NCBI GenBank assembly: GCA_032595685.2
Contig: CP159373.1
Span: 4,503,821 to 4,567,820, forward strand
Reading direction: 5' to 3'
Origin: Candidatus Electrothrix aestuarii
Lineage (GTDB): Bacteria > Desulfobacterota > Desulfobulbia > Desulfobulbales > Desulfobulbaceae
Length of the DNA: 64,000 nucleotides
In this document: positions 1-8,194 of the stretch, in pieces
Layout of the letters: each line of letters opens with the position of its first letter
Numbering within the stretch: the stretch's first letter is position 1
The notes under the pieces: model-generated
What the model was told of the DNA's origin: nothing
What the model saw: only the letters and a program-made list of their open reading frames with translations
The model's database searches: none
Translations under genes and position numbers: made by a program

Positions 1-1
1 G

Positions 2-694
2 ACCTGTATTAGTGGCGAGCAAAGTAAAAGGATACAGAAGATTATTCGCCTTATACCCGATTCTCTTTCGGAAGAGTATGGGCATATAGAAAAAAGTCTG
101 GCGCAAATTTGCGATAAACATCGTCATATTGAGGATATCATTCGCTTGCAAAGGCAATATGCCCGGGTTCCTGTAGGAGATAATCAATACCTGGATATTA
201 ATCAGGTAGCCCAGGATGCCTTGAATATGTTTCAGGACTCCTTGCAACGGAGGGACATCGACGTGGAACTGGCATTTCAGGATGTTCCACCGGTTTGTCT
301 TGAGGAAGTTCATTTTTTACAGATCCTCGTCAACCTGATTAAGAACAGCTATGAATCCTTTGATAGCGTGGAGGTGGAAAATAAAAAGATAGTATTATCG
401 TCAGTTTTAGAAGACAGCGAGCCGTATAATGTGGTATTCTCGATTAAAGATAATGGTTGTGGGTTTACAGAAGCAGAGCGGATGAACTTTTTTCGCTTCG
501 GCTACAGTACAAAAGCCAGAGGCTCAGGATTTGGCTTGCATTCCTGTGCCAATTATCTCATCGCGAACAACGGCTCCATTGATGCCATCAGTGCTGGTCC
601 TGGCATGGGGGCCGAGTTCATTCTGCGCTTACCGACAGACACCTCCCGGAATAAACTAACTACGGAGAGTCCTCATAATGAAAAACGGCAATAA
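2..694 (+). CDS. Sensor histidine kinase, C-terminal part (5' truncated by window edge)
   Basis: The reading frame is open from base 2, so only the C-terminal 230 residues are present; the first internal start-like codon (TTG at 146) is not the true start. The C-terminal half carries a HATPase_c ATP-binding domain: N-box NLIKNSYESF, G1 box DNGCGF, and a G2-like STKARGSGFGLHS segment followed by GMGAEFILRLP. The helical segment before it (HIEDIIRLQRQYA) fits a dimerisation region, but the phospho-acceptor histidine cannot be assigned without upstream sequence. It overlaps the next gene by 17 bp, suggesting translational coupling with the hybrid kinase, with which it presumably forms one phosphorelay. 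Its signal is unknown because the input domain lies outside the window. Confidence 0.85.
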   Translation, partial: TCISGEQSKRIQKIIRLIPDSLSEEYGHIEKSLAQICDKHRHIEDIIRLQRQYARVPVGDNQYLDINQVAQDALNMFQDSLQRRDIDVELAFQDVPPVCLEEVHFLQILVNLIKNSYESFDSVEVENKKIVLSSVLEDSEPYNVVFSIKDNGCGFTEAERMNFFRFGYSTKARGSGFGLHSCANYLIANNGSIDAISAGPGMGAEFILRLPTDTSRNKLTTESPHNEKRQ

Positions 695-2489
695 TCGATT
701 ACTCGTTATTGATGATGATCATGATATATGGAAGGCGTACCAGCTTGTATTACAACCTGAACAGGAGAGTGAGGCATCCAGTATCAGTCAGCTGAGTGCC
801 CTGTTGATGGAAGAGTATCAGGAGGAACCAGAGGAATCTGTTGATGGGGCGCCGGATTTTGACTTGACCTATGCTTCTCAGGGCCAGGATGGATTTGAGA
901 TGGTGAAGCAGGCACTTGAGGATGAGCAGCCTTTTGCTATCGCCTTTGTTGATATCCGCATGCCACCAGGTTGGGATGGGATGAAAACAGCAGCTCATAT
1001 ACGGGAAGTTGACCCCAATATCGAGATCGTGATTGTGACGGCTTATTCTGATCGATCCAGGGAGGAAATTGCCCAGACCGTCGGGACGCTCCATAAATTG
1101 CTTTTTTTTCGTAAACCCTTTGACCCGGAAGAACTGATGCAGGTTGCGGTGTCTCTGTGCGAAAAGTGGAATATAGGAAAAAAAGAAAGCGAACAGCGAA
1201 GAGAACTAGAAATTATTAATGAGCAATTAAAGGAAAAAATTGCCACCAACGAACGCCTACAGGAAGAGGGCTTGCAGTTGCAGCAGAAATTGCATCAAGC
1301 CCAGAAAATGGAGGCTATCGGGCTGATGGCCGGAGGCGTAGCCCATGATCTGAATAATATTCTAGCCTCCATTGTTGGCTATCCCCAGTTGATTAAATTT
1401 CACCTTCCTGAGCATAAACTGCTCCACGAGCTTGCTCAGGAGATTGAAGAGGCAGGAGAACGGGCTGCTGCGGTGGTTGATGATCTTTTAACCGTGGCAC
1501 GGGGCGTGGCTGTCGTGAAGCAGACCGTTGATTTGAATATGCTGGTTGAGGATTATCTCTCCTCCACAGAGGCAAAAGAGGCCTGTACTCGACACCCGGA
1601 AGTCCTGCTGTCTTCTGAGCTGGATCCGCAGACCTTGCCCATCAGCTGTTCACCGATACATATTGCAAAATGCCTAATGAATCTGGTGAATAATGCGGCT
1701 GAGGCTATTGATGGGGAAGGACAGGTGGTTATTGCTACGGGGAGAAAGGAGTTAACAGAAGCTCTGGATAACCCAACCAATACGATAGCGTCTGGTCATT
1801 ACGCAATTCTCCAGGTCCAGGATAACGGTCCTGGCATTTCGGAAGAAGATCAGGAACGAGTCTTTGAGCCCTTTTATACGAAAAAAGCTATGGGGCGCAG
1901 TGGAACTGGATTGGGGTTAGCTGTGGTCTGGAATACAGCCTTAGATCATAATGGCTTAGTTACGGTGCGTAGCGCGCAGGGGCAAGGGACGATTTTTACC
2001 CTGCTTTTTCCCTTGGTTGATGCGGAAATATCTCTGGGCGAGAAGATAGAGCCCGGACTTGAAGAGCTGAGTGGAACCGGCACGGTTATGGTGGTGGATG
2101 ATGATGTTCGGCAACTGAATCTTGCCGGTGGCATGCTGAATGTCCTTGGTTACGAGGTCATTAAGGCCAGCAATGGTGAGGAGGCCCTGGAAATTCTGGC
2201 TGAGCAGCCTGTGGATCTCTTGGTTTTGGATATGATCATGCCGGATATGGGTGGTCGCCAAACCTATGAAGAGGTCACGAAACTCTATCCCGGCCAGAAA
2301 GCTATTATTTCCAGTGGTTTTGCCGCAGATAAAGATGTCCGTAAGGCCCAGGAAATGGGTGCGGGGAGTTTTGTAAAGAAACCTTATACATTAAAACAGT
2401 TAGGCCTAGCAGTTCGTCAGGAGCTGCAACCTTCCGATTCCCAGATAGAGGAGTCTTTGTCCGTAGAGAAAGAACAAGAGTATGAATGA
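678..2489 (+). CDS. Hybrid histidine kinase with REC-HisKA-HATPase-REC architecture
   Basis: Soluble 603-residue phosphorelay protein without membrane segments. An N-terminal receiver has the acidic cluster D12-D14, likely phospho-Asp D92 in VDIRMP, T121 and K136. A charged helical linker (about 165-210) leads to a HisKA domain with H223 in GGVAHDLNNIL, then HATPase_c with NLVNNAAEAI, DNGPGI and GTGLGLAVV. A second receiver ends the protein (VVDDD, LVLDMIMPDMGG, VKKPY). The order receiver-kinase-receiver implies that it is controlled by an upstream kinase, plausibly the truncated one just 5', and passes phosphate on through the last receiver. No DNA-binding output domain is seen. It overlaps the S4-domain gene by 8 bp. 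Confidence 0.93.
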   Translation: MKNGNNRLLVIDDDHDIWKAYQLVLQPEQESEASSISQLSALLMEEYQEEPEESVDGAPDFDLTYASQGQDGFEMVKQALEDEQPFAIAFVDIRMPPGWDGMKTAAHIREVDPNIEIVIVTAYSDRSREEIAQTVGTLHKLLFFRKPFDPEELMQVAVSLCEKWNIGKKESEQRRELEIINEQLKEKIATNERLQEEGLQLQQKLHQAQKMEAIGLMAGGVAHDLNNILASIVGYPQLIKFHLPEHKLLHELAQEIEEAGERAAAVVDDLLTVARGVAVVKQTVDLNMLVEDYLSSTEAKEACTRHPEVLLSSELDPQTLPISCSPIHIAKCLMNLVNNAAEAIDGEGQVVIATGRKELTEALDNPTNTIASGHYAILQVQDNGPGISEEDQERVFEPFYTKKAMGRSGTGLGLAVVWNTALDHNGLVTVRSAQGQGTIFTLLFPLVDAEISLGEKIEPGLEELSGTGTVMVVDDDVRQLNLAGGMLNVLGYEVIKASNGEEALEILAEQPVDLLVLDMIMPDMGGRQTYEEVTKLYPGQKAIISSGFAADKDVRKAQEMGAGSFVKKPYTLKQLGLAVRQELQPSDSQIEESLSVEKEQEYE

Positions 2490-2706
2490 ACAGAGCATAA
2501 GCGTTGCTATTAGGGATGAATATATTGAGCTGTACAAATTGCTCAAGCTGGCTGATTTAGCTGCCAGCGGTGGAGAGGCAAAATATATGATCAGCGAGGG
2601 CATGGTTTCGGTGAATGGTGAACCTGATACCAGGAAGCGAAGAAAGACCCGAGTGGGAGAGAAGGTGCAGTGCAATGGGGTGGAGGTAGAGATCATCGCA
2701 GGCTGA
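2482..2706 (+). CDS. Small S4-domain RNA-binding protein (YbcJ-like)
   Basis: A 74-residue protein consisting almost entirely of an S4 RNA-binding fold: a helix with LYKLLKLADLAASGGEAK, then the typical ISEGMVSVNGEPDTRKRRK segment and a basic strand ending in VEVEIIAG. This matches the YbcJ/RQC-P-like family of stand-alone S4 proteins, thought to bind structured RNA such as ribosomal RNA. The ATG overlaps the end of the hybrid kinase gene, so it is probably translated from the same message, although a functional link to the sensor genes is not obvious. Confidence 0.85.
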   Translation: MNEQSISVAIRDEYIELYKLLKLADLAASGGEAKYMISEGMVSVNGEPDTRKRRKTRVGEKVQCNGVEVEIIAG

Positions 2707-2849
2707 TCGCTGATTCTTCCCCAGATTTTAGGATCGACTTTTGGGGCGTATTGCGCTAAATGTCCTGTTCGAAATGAAGAACCTCGATCTTGTGTGATCG
2801 TTTATTTTATTACCCGAGCAGGAGAGCTGGAAACAGCTGAGACAAGGAT

Positions 2850-4292
2850 ATGAACAGAGATATTTATCAGGAACCCCTGGTCAGCCGCTATACTTCCCCG
2901 GAAATGCAGGAGCTCTTTTCCGAGCGCTTTAAATTCACCACCTGGCGTCGTTGTTGGATTGCTTTGGCCGAGGCACAGCATGAGCTGGGCCTGGAGCTGG
3001 TGACCCAGGAAATGATCGACGAGCTCAAATCCCATGCTACTGATATAGACTTTGATGTTGCCGCAGCCAAGGAAAAGGAGATCCGCCATGATGTTATGGC
3101 CCATGTTTATGCTTATGGTCTGCAATGCCCCAAGGCTGAGGGCATTATTCACCTGGGAGCTACCTCCCAATTCGTGGTCTGCAATACCGACCTGATTATC
3201 CAGAAGAAGGCCCTCCAGCTAATCAAAAAGACTTTGGTCAATACCATTGCCAATCTCTCTACCTTCTGTCGCAGTTATAAAGATTTGGCTACCTTGGGCT
3301 TCACTCATTACCAGCCTGCTCAGCCCACCACAGTGGGGAAACGTAATACCCTGTATATTCAGGATCTGCTCATGGATCTGGAATATGTCGAGGCCTTAGA
3401 GCTGCAAGTGAAAGCTCGCGGAGCCAAGGGGACCGTAGGCACCCAGGCCACCTTCCTGGAATTGTTCCAAGGAGATCACGCCAAAGTGCGCGAGCTGGAT
3501 ACGCTGGTTTCACAAAAGCTTGGCTTTGATACGGTCTTTGCCGTTACCGGCCAGACCTATCCCCGTAAGCTGGATATGAAGACCGCAGAGACCTTGGCGG
3601 GTATCGGAACCTCTGCCCATAAATTCGCGGTTGATCTTCGTTTACTCTCCAATCTCAAGGTCCAGGAAGAGCCCTTTGCCAAGAAGCAGGTAGGGAGTTC
3701 GGCTATGGCCTATAAGCGTAATCCCATGCGCTCCGAGCGGATGACTGGTCTGGCCCGGAAACTCATGGGGCTGCCTGCTAACTTCGCTGCTACTGCTGGT
3801 AACCAGTGGTTTGAGCGTACTCTGGATGACTCTGCCATCCGTCGTATGGATATGGCCCAGGCCTATCTCCTCACCGATGCGATCCTGAAGCTATACGTCA
3901 ACATCACCAGCGATATGGTAGTTTATCCAAAACAAATAGAGCGATACCTCCGAGCCGAGCTGCCCTTTATGTCCACCGAGAAAATTCTCATGGAATGCGT
4001 GGAGAAAGGAGAGAGCCGTCAGGAGATGCATGAGGTCATTCGTGAGCATTCCGTGGCAGCTGGTTTGGCCGTCAAAGAGCAGGGGCTGGAGAATGATCTC
4101 CTTAATCGTTTGGCCGATGATGAGCGGGTGCCTTTCGGATTGGATGAGCTGGAAGGGATGATCAGCAATTATCAGGAATTTACCGGCAGGGCTGCTGAGC
4201 AGACCGTTGAGTTCCTGGATGAGGTTGTTGCTCCTGTCCTGGAAACATATCAGGATCAGCTTGGTGGGGTTGATGCTTCACTCAAAGTCTGA
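2850..4292 (+). CDS. purB: Adenylosuccinate lyase
   Basis: A 480-residue member of the fumarase/aspartase superfamily. The signature loop is visible as SSAMAYKRNPMRSER, the HDVMAHVYAYG segment carries a conserved His, and GATSQFVVCNTD and TVGTQATF match other active-site stretches. The enzyme catalyses two beta-eliminations of fumarate in purine synthesis: SAICAR to AICAR, and adenylosuccinate to AMP. The length fits the longer (eukaryote/Bacteroidetes-like) purB type. An AAGGAT sequence lies just before the ATG. The gene is preceded by about 140 bp with no clear feature and is followed directly by a DUF4911 gene. Confidence 0.95.
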   Translation: MNRDIYQEPLVSRYTSPEMQELFSERFKFTTWRRCWIALAEAQHELGLELVTQEMIDELKSHATDIDFDVAAAKEKEIRHDVMAHVYAYGLQCPKAEGIIHLGATSQFVVCNTDLIIQKKALQLIKKTLVNTIANLSTFCRSYKDLATLGFTHYQPAQPTTVGKRNTLYIQDLLMDLEYVEALELQVKARGAKGTVGTQATFLELFQGDHAKVRELDTLVSQKLGFDTVFAVTGQTYPRKLDMKTAETLAGIGTSAHKFAVDLRLLSNLKVQEEPFAKKQVGSSAMAYKRNPMRSERMTGLARKLMGLPANFAATAGNQWFERTLDDSAIRRMDMAQAYLLTDAILKLYVNITSDMVVYPKQIERYLRAELPFMSTEKILMECVEKGESRQEMHEVIREHSVAAGLAVKEQGLENDLLNRLADDERVPFGLDELEGMISNYQEFTGRAAEQTVEFLDEVVAPVLETYQDQLGGVDASLKV

Positions 4293-4551
4293 AAAAGAAT
4301 CTGAAAAGATGAATAGGGGTACGACAGGCCGTGCCCCTGAGCCCATGTATACCTTTTATCTCAGGATACGACCTGAGCGGATCAGCCTGTTTCGTTTCCT
4401 GCTGGAGGGCTACGATGGGCTGGCTGTGCTTTCCACGATGGATGCCAAGGATGGGCTGGTCAGATTGATCGTACCTGCATCCAGATATACAGAACTCTGG
4501 GATTTGCTGTTTGCTATTTGCGAGGACCTGTGTCAGGTGGATAATTGCTGA
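4273..4551 (+). CDS. DUF4911-like small protein
   Basis: A roughly 92-residue cytosolic protein of unknown function. The core (YTFYLRIRPERISLFRF, LEGYDGLAVLSTMD, GLVRLIVP) resembles the DUF4911 family, short ACT-like proteins seen in delta-proteobacteria next to housekeeping genes. Start choice is uncertain: ATG 4273 is preceded by a GGTGGGG purine-rich stretch and overlaps purB by 20 bp; ATG 4309 gives a shorter protein without a clear ribosome site. Probably co-transcribed with purB. Confidence 0.65.
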   Translation: MLHSKSEKESEKMNRGTTGRAPEPMYTFYLRIRPERISLFRFLLEGYDGLAVLSTMDAKDGLVRLIVPASRYTELWDLLFAICEDLCQVDNC

Positions 4552-4589
4552 TTATAACGGATTCTCTTGACTTGTATTTCCTATACAAA

Positions 4590-4864
4590 ACAAGCAGTTG
4601 CAAGCAAGATGATGAAAAACAAATACCACCTTCTACATGGGGATTATCGCCAATAATCCCTATACAGGCATAACGTGCGTCAATATGCCCAAACTTGTTC
4701 CTCACTCTTGACCTCCTGTAGGTCTCTTTATTTCTTACCGAAATGAATGCCCCTTCTACTTTTGCATTATCCCCCACCACTCCAACCTGCGCCCCCTGCA
4801 TATTCACCTGCGCGATGTTCTGCTCCCCTCCATTGCAGTGAAAGGTATTCGGGAGCATTCCCAA
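4590..4864 (-). pseudogene. Decayed reading frame with two GDN-x-x-VEG motifs
   Basis: On the minus strand an open frame contains two related motifs, AQVGVVGDNAKVEGAF (near 4740-4800) and CIGIIGDNPHVEGGICF (near 4625-4670), separated by about 40 residues. The rest of the frame looks non-coding, the upstream segment continues in a different frame, and no ribosome site or sensible start is present. I read this as the remnant of a gene whose product carried G-D-N-x-x-V-E-G-G modules; similar modules occur from memory in linker regions of NACHT/TIR-type conflict proteins, but that link is inference. It lies in a 500-bp stretch with no other gene. Confidence 0.4.
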
Positions 4865-5073
4865 AAAGTAGGCAAAAAGCAGAAATGTTATTCAGTCTTA
4901 TCTGTCTAACTTTACGATGATTTATATTTAGCTTCGTCAAAATATCATTTAGAATAATGATCAAACCACCCCGTTTTGGATGATTTGCGCTGTTTACCTG
5001 AGCATAATGTTTTTATATTTCTCTTTATAGGCTTTAGCGATGCCATTGTAACTTGTTGATATATATACTCAGT

Positions 5074-5295
5074 TTAAAAATTGTGCTCATCAGGTAAACT
5101 TCCTACTTTTTGGGAATGCACCCAGGTATTCCGCATACCAGAACCACTTTCCTGAACAGGCTCAGGAGGCTCGGGCTTTCTCCGCAGACGCACGAGAAGC
5201 CACCCTGCTACAGCAACACCAACCCCGCTGAACAGCCATTCCTTATTCGCCACAACCCAATGCCCCGCCTTCACGAGGAGATCCTGCACATCCAT
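5074..5295 (-). CDS. Small single-span membrane protein
   Basis: A 73-residue protein starting MDVQDLLVKAGH, chosen because AAGGAGGG lies three bases before this ATG; the frame continues 14 codons upstream but those lack such a site. One transmembrane helix (about residues 21-37, WLFSGVGVAVAGWLLV) is followed by a positive stop-transfer patch RLRRK and a proline-rich tail PEPPEPVQ. The topology suggests a short periplasmic N-terminus and cytosolic tail. No family is recognised. It faces the divergently transcribed phoH gene. Confidence 0.6.
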   Translation of the reverse strand: MDVQDLLVKAGHWVVANKEWLFSGVGVAVAGWLLVRLRRKPEPPEPVQESGSGMRNTWVHSQKVGSLPDEHNF

Positions 5296-5597
5296 ACTCC
5301 CTCCTTGCCCAAAAAACACCTGTATTGCAACGCACAATACCTGTTTACCGCATCAGTGCAGAAGATCAAGTTTTTTCACTGCCGTCCATCTCTTCATCTC
5401 CTTAACCACCAAAAAACGCCTCCTTCCCACCACAAGGTATCTCCTTATTTTCACCCTCATATCGAATACAGCCCCCTCCCCAAACGCCCTTCTCACGCGC
5501 TCTTTATTGTACAAATCATTTGAGAACAAGTATCATAAGAGAAGAGGAAGGCGGATGGATTCCGCCGCAAAGGAAACAGAACCGGGGGAGGTTCATC
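5296..5597. other. Intergenic region between divergent genes
   Basis: About 300 bp between the small membrane protein (minus) and phoH (plus). It must carry the promoters of both genes. I see no tRNA, repeat or convincing coding sequence; open frames here have no ribosome site and unnatural composition. Confidence 0.5.
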
Positions 5598-6938
5598 ATG
5601 ACAAAACAAAAAGCGCGAAAGACATTCATCCTGGACACCAACGTGATCCTGCATGACTCAGCCTGCATCAGACATTTTGATGAACATGATATTATCGTGC
5701 CCATCACCGTGCTGGAAGAGCTGGACCATTTCAAGAAAGGGAACCAGAGTGTCAACTTCCATGCCCGTGAATTTGTTCGCTCTCTGGATGATCTGAGCGC
5801 CAAAAAGCTGTTCAATGGCGGTGTCCCTTTAGGAGAAGATAAAGGGAATCTCTCCATCAAGCTGGAACAGGAACCCCACCCCGAGCTTCAGCGCCATTTC
5901 CCGGCCTTTTCAAAGCCGGATCATCGGATCCTGAATATCTGCTATCATCTGTATAAGGGAGATAAGTCCCGGTCCTTTATCCTGGTCACCAAGGATGTGA
6001 ATCTGCGGATGAAGGCCAGAGCTGTGGGCTTGATGGCAGAGAACTATATCTCAGATCATGTCAAGGACTTGGGCGCTCTGTACACCGGGACCCGCATTAT
6101 TGACGACAGTCCTTTCGGCCTGATTGATGAGTTGCATACTAGCGGAGAGATCCCGGCAAATGACCTGGATGTGCCTCAGGATCATCCGTTAACCTCCAAC
6201 GAATTTATCATCCTGCGGGAGGCCAATAAATCCGCCCTGGCAACCTATCATTCCGGGGAAAACAAAGTCCAGCTCGTCCGTAAGGAAAAGGCCTGCGGTA
6301 TTACGCCGCGCAATGCGGAGCAAACCTTTGCCATCCATGCCCTGTGCAATACTGGGGCACCTCTGGTAACGATCAGTGGCAAGGCCGGAACCGGTAAAAC
6401 CCTGCTGGCCCTGGCATCAGCCCTGGAGCAACGGAGGAATTACCGCCAGATCATGCTGGCCCGCCCTGTTGTTCCTCTCTCCAATAAGGACTTAGGCTTT
6501 CTCCCCGGAGATATCCAGTCTAAGATCGGCCCCTATATGCAGCCGCTCTATGATAATCTGGCCGTCATCCGTAGCCAGTTTGACGAGAAGAGCAAAATGC
6601 ATCAGAAAATTAATGATCTGCTGGAGGAAAAGAAGCTGATCATTGAGCCCCTGGCCTATATCCGGGGTCGGAGCCTGGTCAAGATGTATATTATTATAGA
6701 CGAGGCCCAGAACCTAACCCCTCATGAGGTAAAGACCATTATCACCCGTGCTGGTGAGGACACCAAGATTGTCTTTACCGGTGATGTGCATCAGATAGAT
6801 CATCCCTACCTGGATTCTCAGTCCAACGGCCTGAGCTATCTGATCGAGAAAATGCGGGGCCAGCACCTCTACTCCCATATCACCCTGCAAAAGGGTGAGC
6901 GCTCCACCCTGTCCATGCTGGCCAGCGAGCTGCTGTAG
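5598..6938 (+). CDS. PIN domain-PhoH ATPase fusion protein (YlaK/PhoH2 type)
   Basis: A 446-residue cytosolic protein. The start at 5598 is chosen because GGGGAGG precedes it; the frame is open further up without such a site. The N-terminal PIN nuclease domain (about 8-150) begins TFILDTNVILHDS with D13 as first metal ligand, followed by EELDHFKKG and LVTKDVNLRMKA. The C-terminal PhoH P-loop NTPase has Walker A SGKAGTGKT (about 260-268) and Walker B IIIDEAQN (D368). PIN-PhoH proteins are regarded as ATP-driven RNA helicase-nucleases, sometimes tied to stress or toxin-antitoxin function. It stands alone, with a bidirectional terminator after it. Confidence 0.92.
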   Translation: MTKQKARKTFILDTNVILHDSACIRHFDEHDIIVPITVLEELDHFKKGNQSVNFHAREFVRSLDDLSAKKLFNGGVPLGEDKGNLSIKLEQEPHPELQRHFPAFSKPDHRILNICYHLYKGDKSRSFILVTKDVNLRMKARAVGLMAENYISDHVKDLGALYTGTRIIDDSPFGLIDELHTSGEIPANDLDVPQDHPLTSNEFIILREANKSALATYHSGENKVQLVRKEKACGITPRNAEQTFAIHALCNTGAPLVTISGKAGTGKTLLALASALEQRRNYRQIMLARPVVPLSNKDLGFLPGDIQSKIGPYMQPLYDNLAVIRSQFDEKSKMHQKINDLLEEKKLIIEPLAYIRGRSLVKMYIIIDEAQNLTPHEVKTIITRAGEDTKIVFTGDVHQIDHPYLDSQSNGLSYLIEKMRGQHLYSHITLQKGERSTLSMLASELL

Positions 6939-7050
6939 TCTCGCCTGGGTGCAAACGCTGTTAACAATGTACCACCTCCGCCCGTTCGCCGTTCTCCTCT
7001 CTCCCCTGGTGAACGGGCATTTCCTTTCTTCTCTGACAAGCAGGCAAAAA

Positions 7051-7090
7051 AAATCCCCTGATCAAAGCCGAAGCTCTAACCAGGGGATTT
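7051..7090. terminator. Bidirectional intrinsic terminator
   Basis: Perfect 10-bp inverted repeat AAATCCCCTG / CAGGGGATTT with a 20-base loop, A-rich on the left and T-rich on the right, lying between convergent phoH and the small acidic protein gene. Confidence 0.75.
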
Positions 7091-7138
7091 TATATCTGAG
7101 GAGCGCTGTTTGAGGGGGCAAACAGCTATCAACAGAAC

Positions 7139-7411
7139 TTACTCAGCAGGTGCCTCGTCAGCAGCCTCGTCTTCAGCTTCACCATCGTCTCCTTCTTCCT
7201 CACCTGCCATATCATCAGAGGATTCCTCATCGGTCTCCTCGTCTGTTTCCTCAATAGCTTCCTCAGCTCCGCTACCATCATCAGTAGCCTCGATTGCAGG
7301 CTCATCAGAGTCAGCACCGTCCACAGACGCAGAAACAGTCATGGTTGTGCCGAAGCAAAGCAGCGCAGTGGCAAGCAAAAGAATCATCATTTTAATAGCA
7401 TTACTTTTCAT
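7139..7411 (-). CDS. Small exported acidic protein
   Basis: A 90-residue protein with an N-terminal signal peptide (MKSNAIKMMILLLATALLCF, cleavage probably after TVSA) and a mature part that is almost entirely Asp, Glu, Ala and Ser, ending DEAADEAPAE. GGAGAG precedes the ATG. Nothing resembles a folded domain, so it is probably an intrinsically disordered periplasmic or surface protein, perhaps ion-binding. The next gene upstream encodes a similar-style exported protein and shares an upstream palindrome. Confidence 0.75.
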   Translation of the reverse strand: MKSNAIKMMILLLATALLCFGTTMTVSASVDGADSDEPAIEATDDGSGAEEAIEETDEETDEESSDDMAGEEEGDDGEAEDEAADEAPAE

Positions 7412-7500
7412 AATCTCTCCTACTCCTTCTCAGGATAAATCCTGCTTTAAAAAAACGGCAACCGGATTTTCACTATAAAACCCACCATTCACGCCCTTAC

Positions 7501-7520
7501 CAGGCAATTGCCGTAAAAAA
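7501..7520. promoter_or_regulatory. Shared upstream element, copy 1
   Basis: CAGGCAATTGCCG followed by an A-run, 90 bp upstream of the acidic protein start. It contains the palindrome GGCAATTGCC. Nearly the same element lies 81 bp upstream of the neighbouring exported protein gene. Candidate operator or promoter-associated site; function inferred only from conservation of sequence and spacing. Confidence 0.4.
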
Positions 7521-7572
7521 CAGAAACGGTGCAACGTGTTGTCCTGCAAGAATATCCGATCTGTTTATCGGA

Positions 7573-7872
7573 TTATTCCTTTTCCTCGTTAGCAGCGGCT
7601 TCTTCTTTTGTTTCTTTGCCAGCAGCAGCTTCTTCTTTTGTTTCCTCGGCAGCTACTTCCTCTTTCTTCTCCTCACCCATAGCATTTGCCATAACCTCAC
7701 CGGCCTTTTCCTTGGCAGTATCTACAGCAGAGTCCTTTGCACTGTCTACAACTGCGGAAGCAGCATCGCCAACAGCCTTGAGAACATCATCAGCGGCAAA
7801 AGCTGTCATGCTGAGACAGAGAGAAAACAAGACCAGTATGACAAGAGAAAGAATACCTTTTACGCTCTTCAT
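7573..7872 (-). CDS. Small exported Ala/Glu/Lys-rich protein
   Basis: A 99-residue protein starting MKSVKGILSLVILV; AAGGAG precedes this ATG, and the 60-codon upstream extension of the frame is rejected. The signal peptide ends near AFA-AD. The mature part begins with an amphipathic alanine-rich stretch (AVGDAASAVVDSAKDSAVDT) like those of LEA-type or YtxH-like helical proteins and ends in imperfect KEEAAA repeats. It has no recognisable enzyme domain. It lies in tandem with the acidic exported protein gene and shares an upstream element with it, so the two are likely regulated alike, perhaps in envelope stress. Confidence 0.75.
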   Translation of the reverse strand: MKSVKGILSLVILVLFSLCLSMTAFAADDVLKAVGDAASAVVDSAKDSAVDTAKEKAGEVMANAMGEEKKEEVAAEETKEEAAAGKETKEEAAANEEKE

Positions 7873-7952
7873 AAGAAAAAACTCCTTAGCATTAAAACTG
7901 TGGTACATTACACAAAAAGCATCCACAACGGAGACCCTTTGATCACCTCGCT

Positions 7953-7970
7953 CAGGCGATTGCCGAAAAA
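7953..7970. promoter_or_regulatory. Shared upstream element, copy 2
   Basis: CAGGCGATTGCCG followed by AAAAA, 81 bp upstream of the Ala/Glu/Lys-rich exported protein gene. It differs from copy 1 (7501-7520) by one base in the core and sits at nearly the same distance from its gene. Confidence 0.4.
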
Positions 7971-8194
7971 GAAACTTACGCTTTCCTTGCTTCTTTGCCG
8001 GAAACCACCTAACTCCATCCTCTACACTATTTTGCACCATCCAGGAGAGCAAGCGGCAATATAGAATATTTCTCTCCTTTTGTCAGTAAATAACGTCATC
8101 CATAACTAACTAATACTACGAAAGGAAGTGTTTTTTCTTCTCCAAAAGAACCTGCTCCTCACTACATTTGCGAAAAAGTATCCCATAATGTGTC

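Noticed and set aside
5110-5523. 137-residue plus-strand frame upstream of phoH
   Set aside because: Pro/His/Thr-rich, no ribosome site, and overlaps the small membrane-protein gene antisense.
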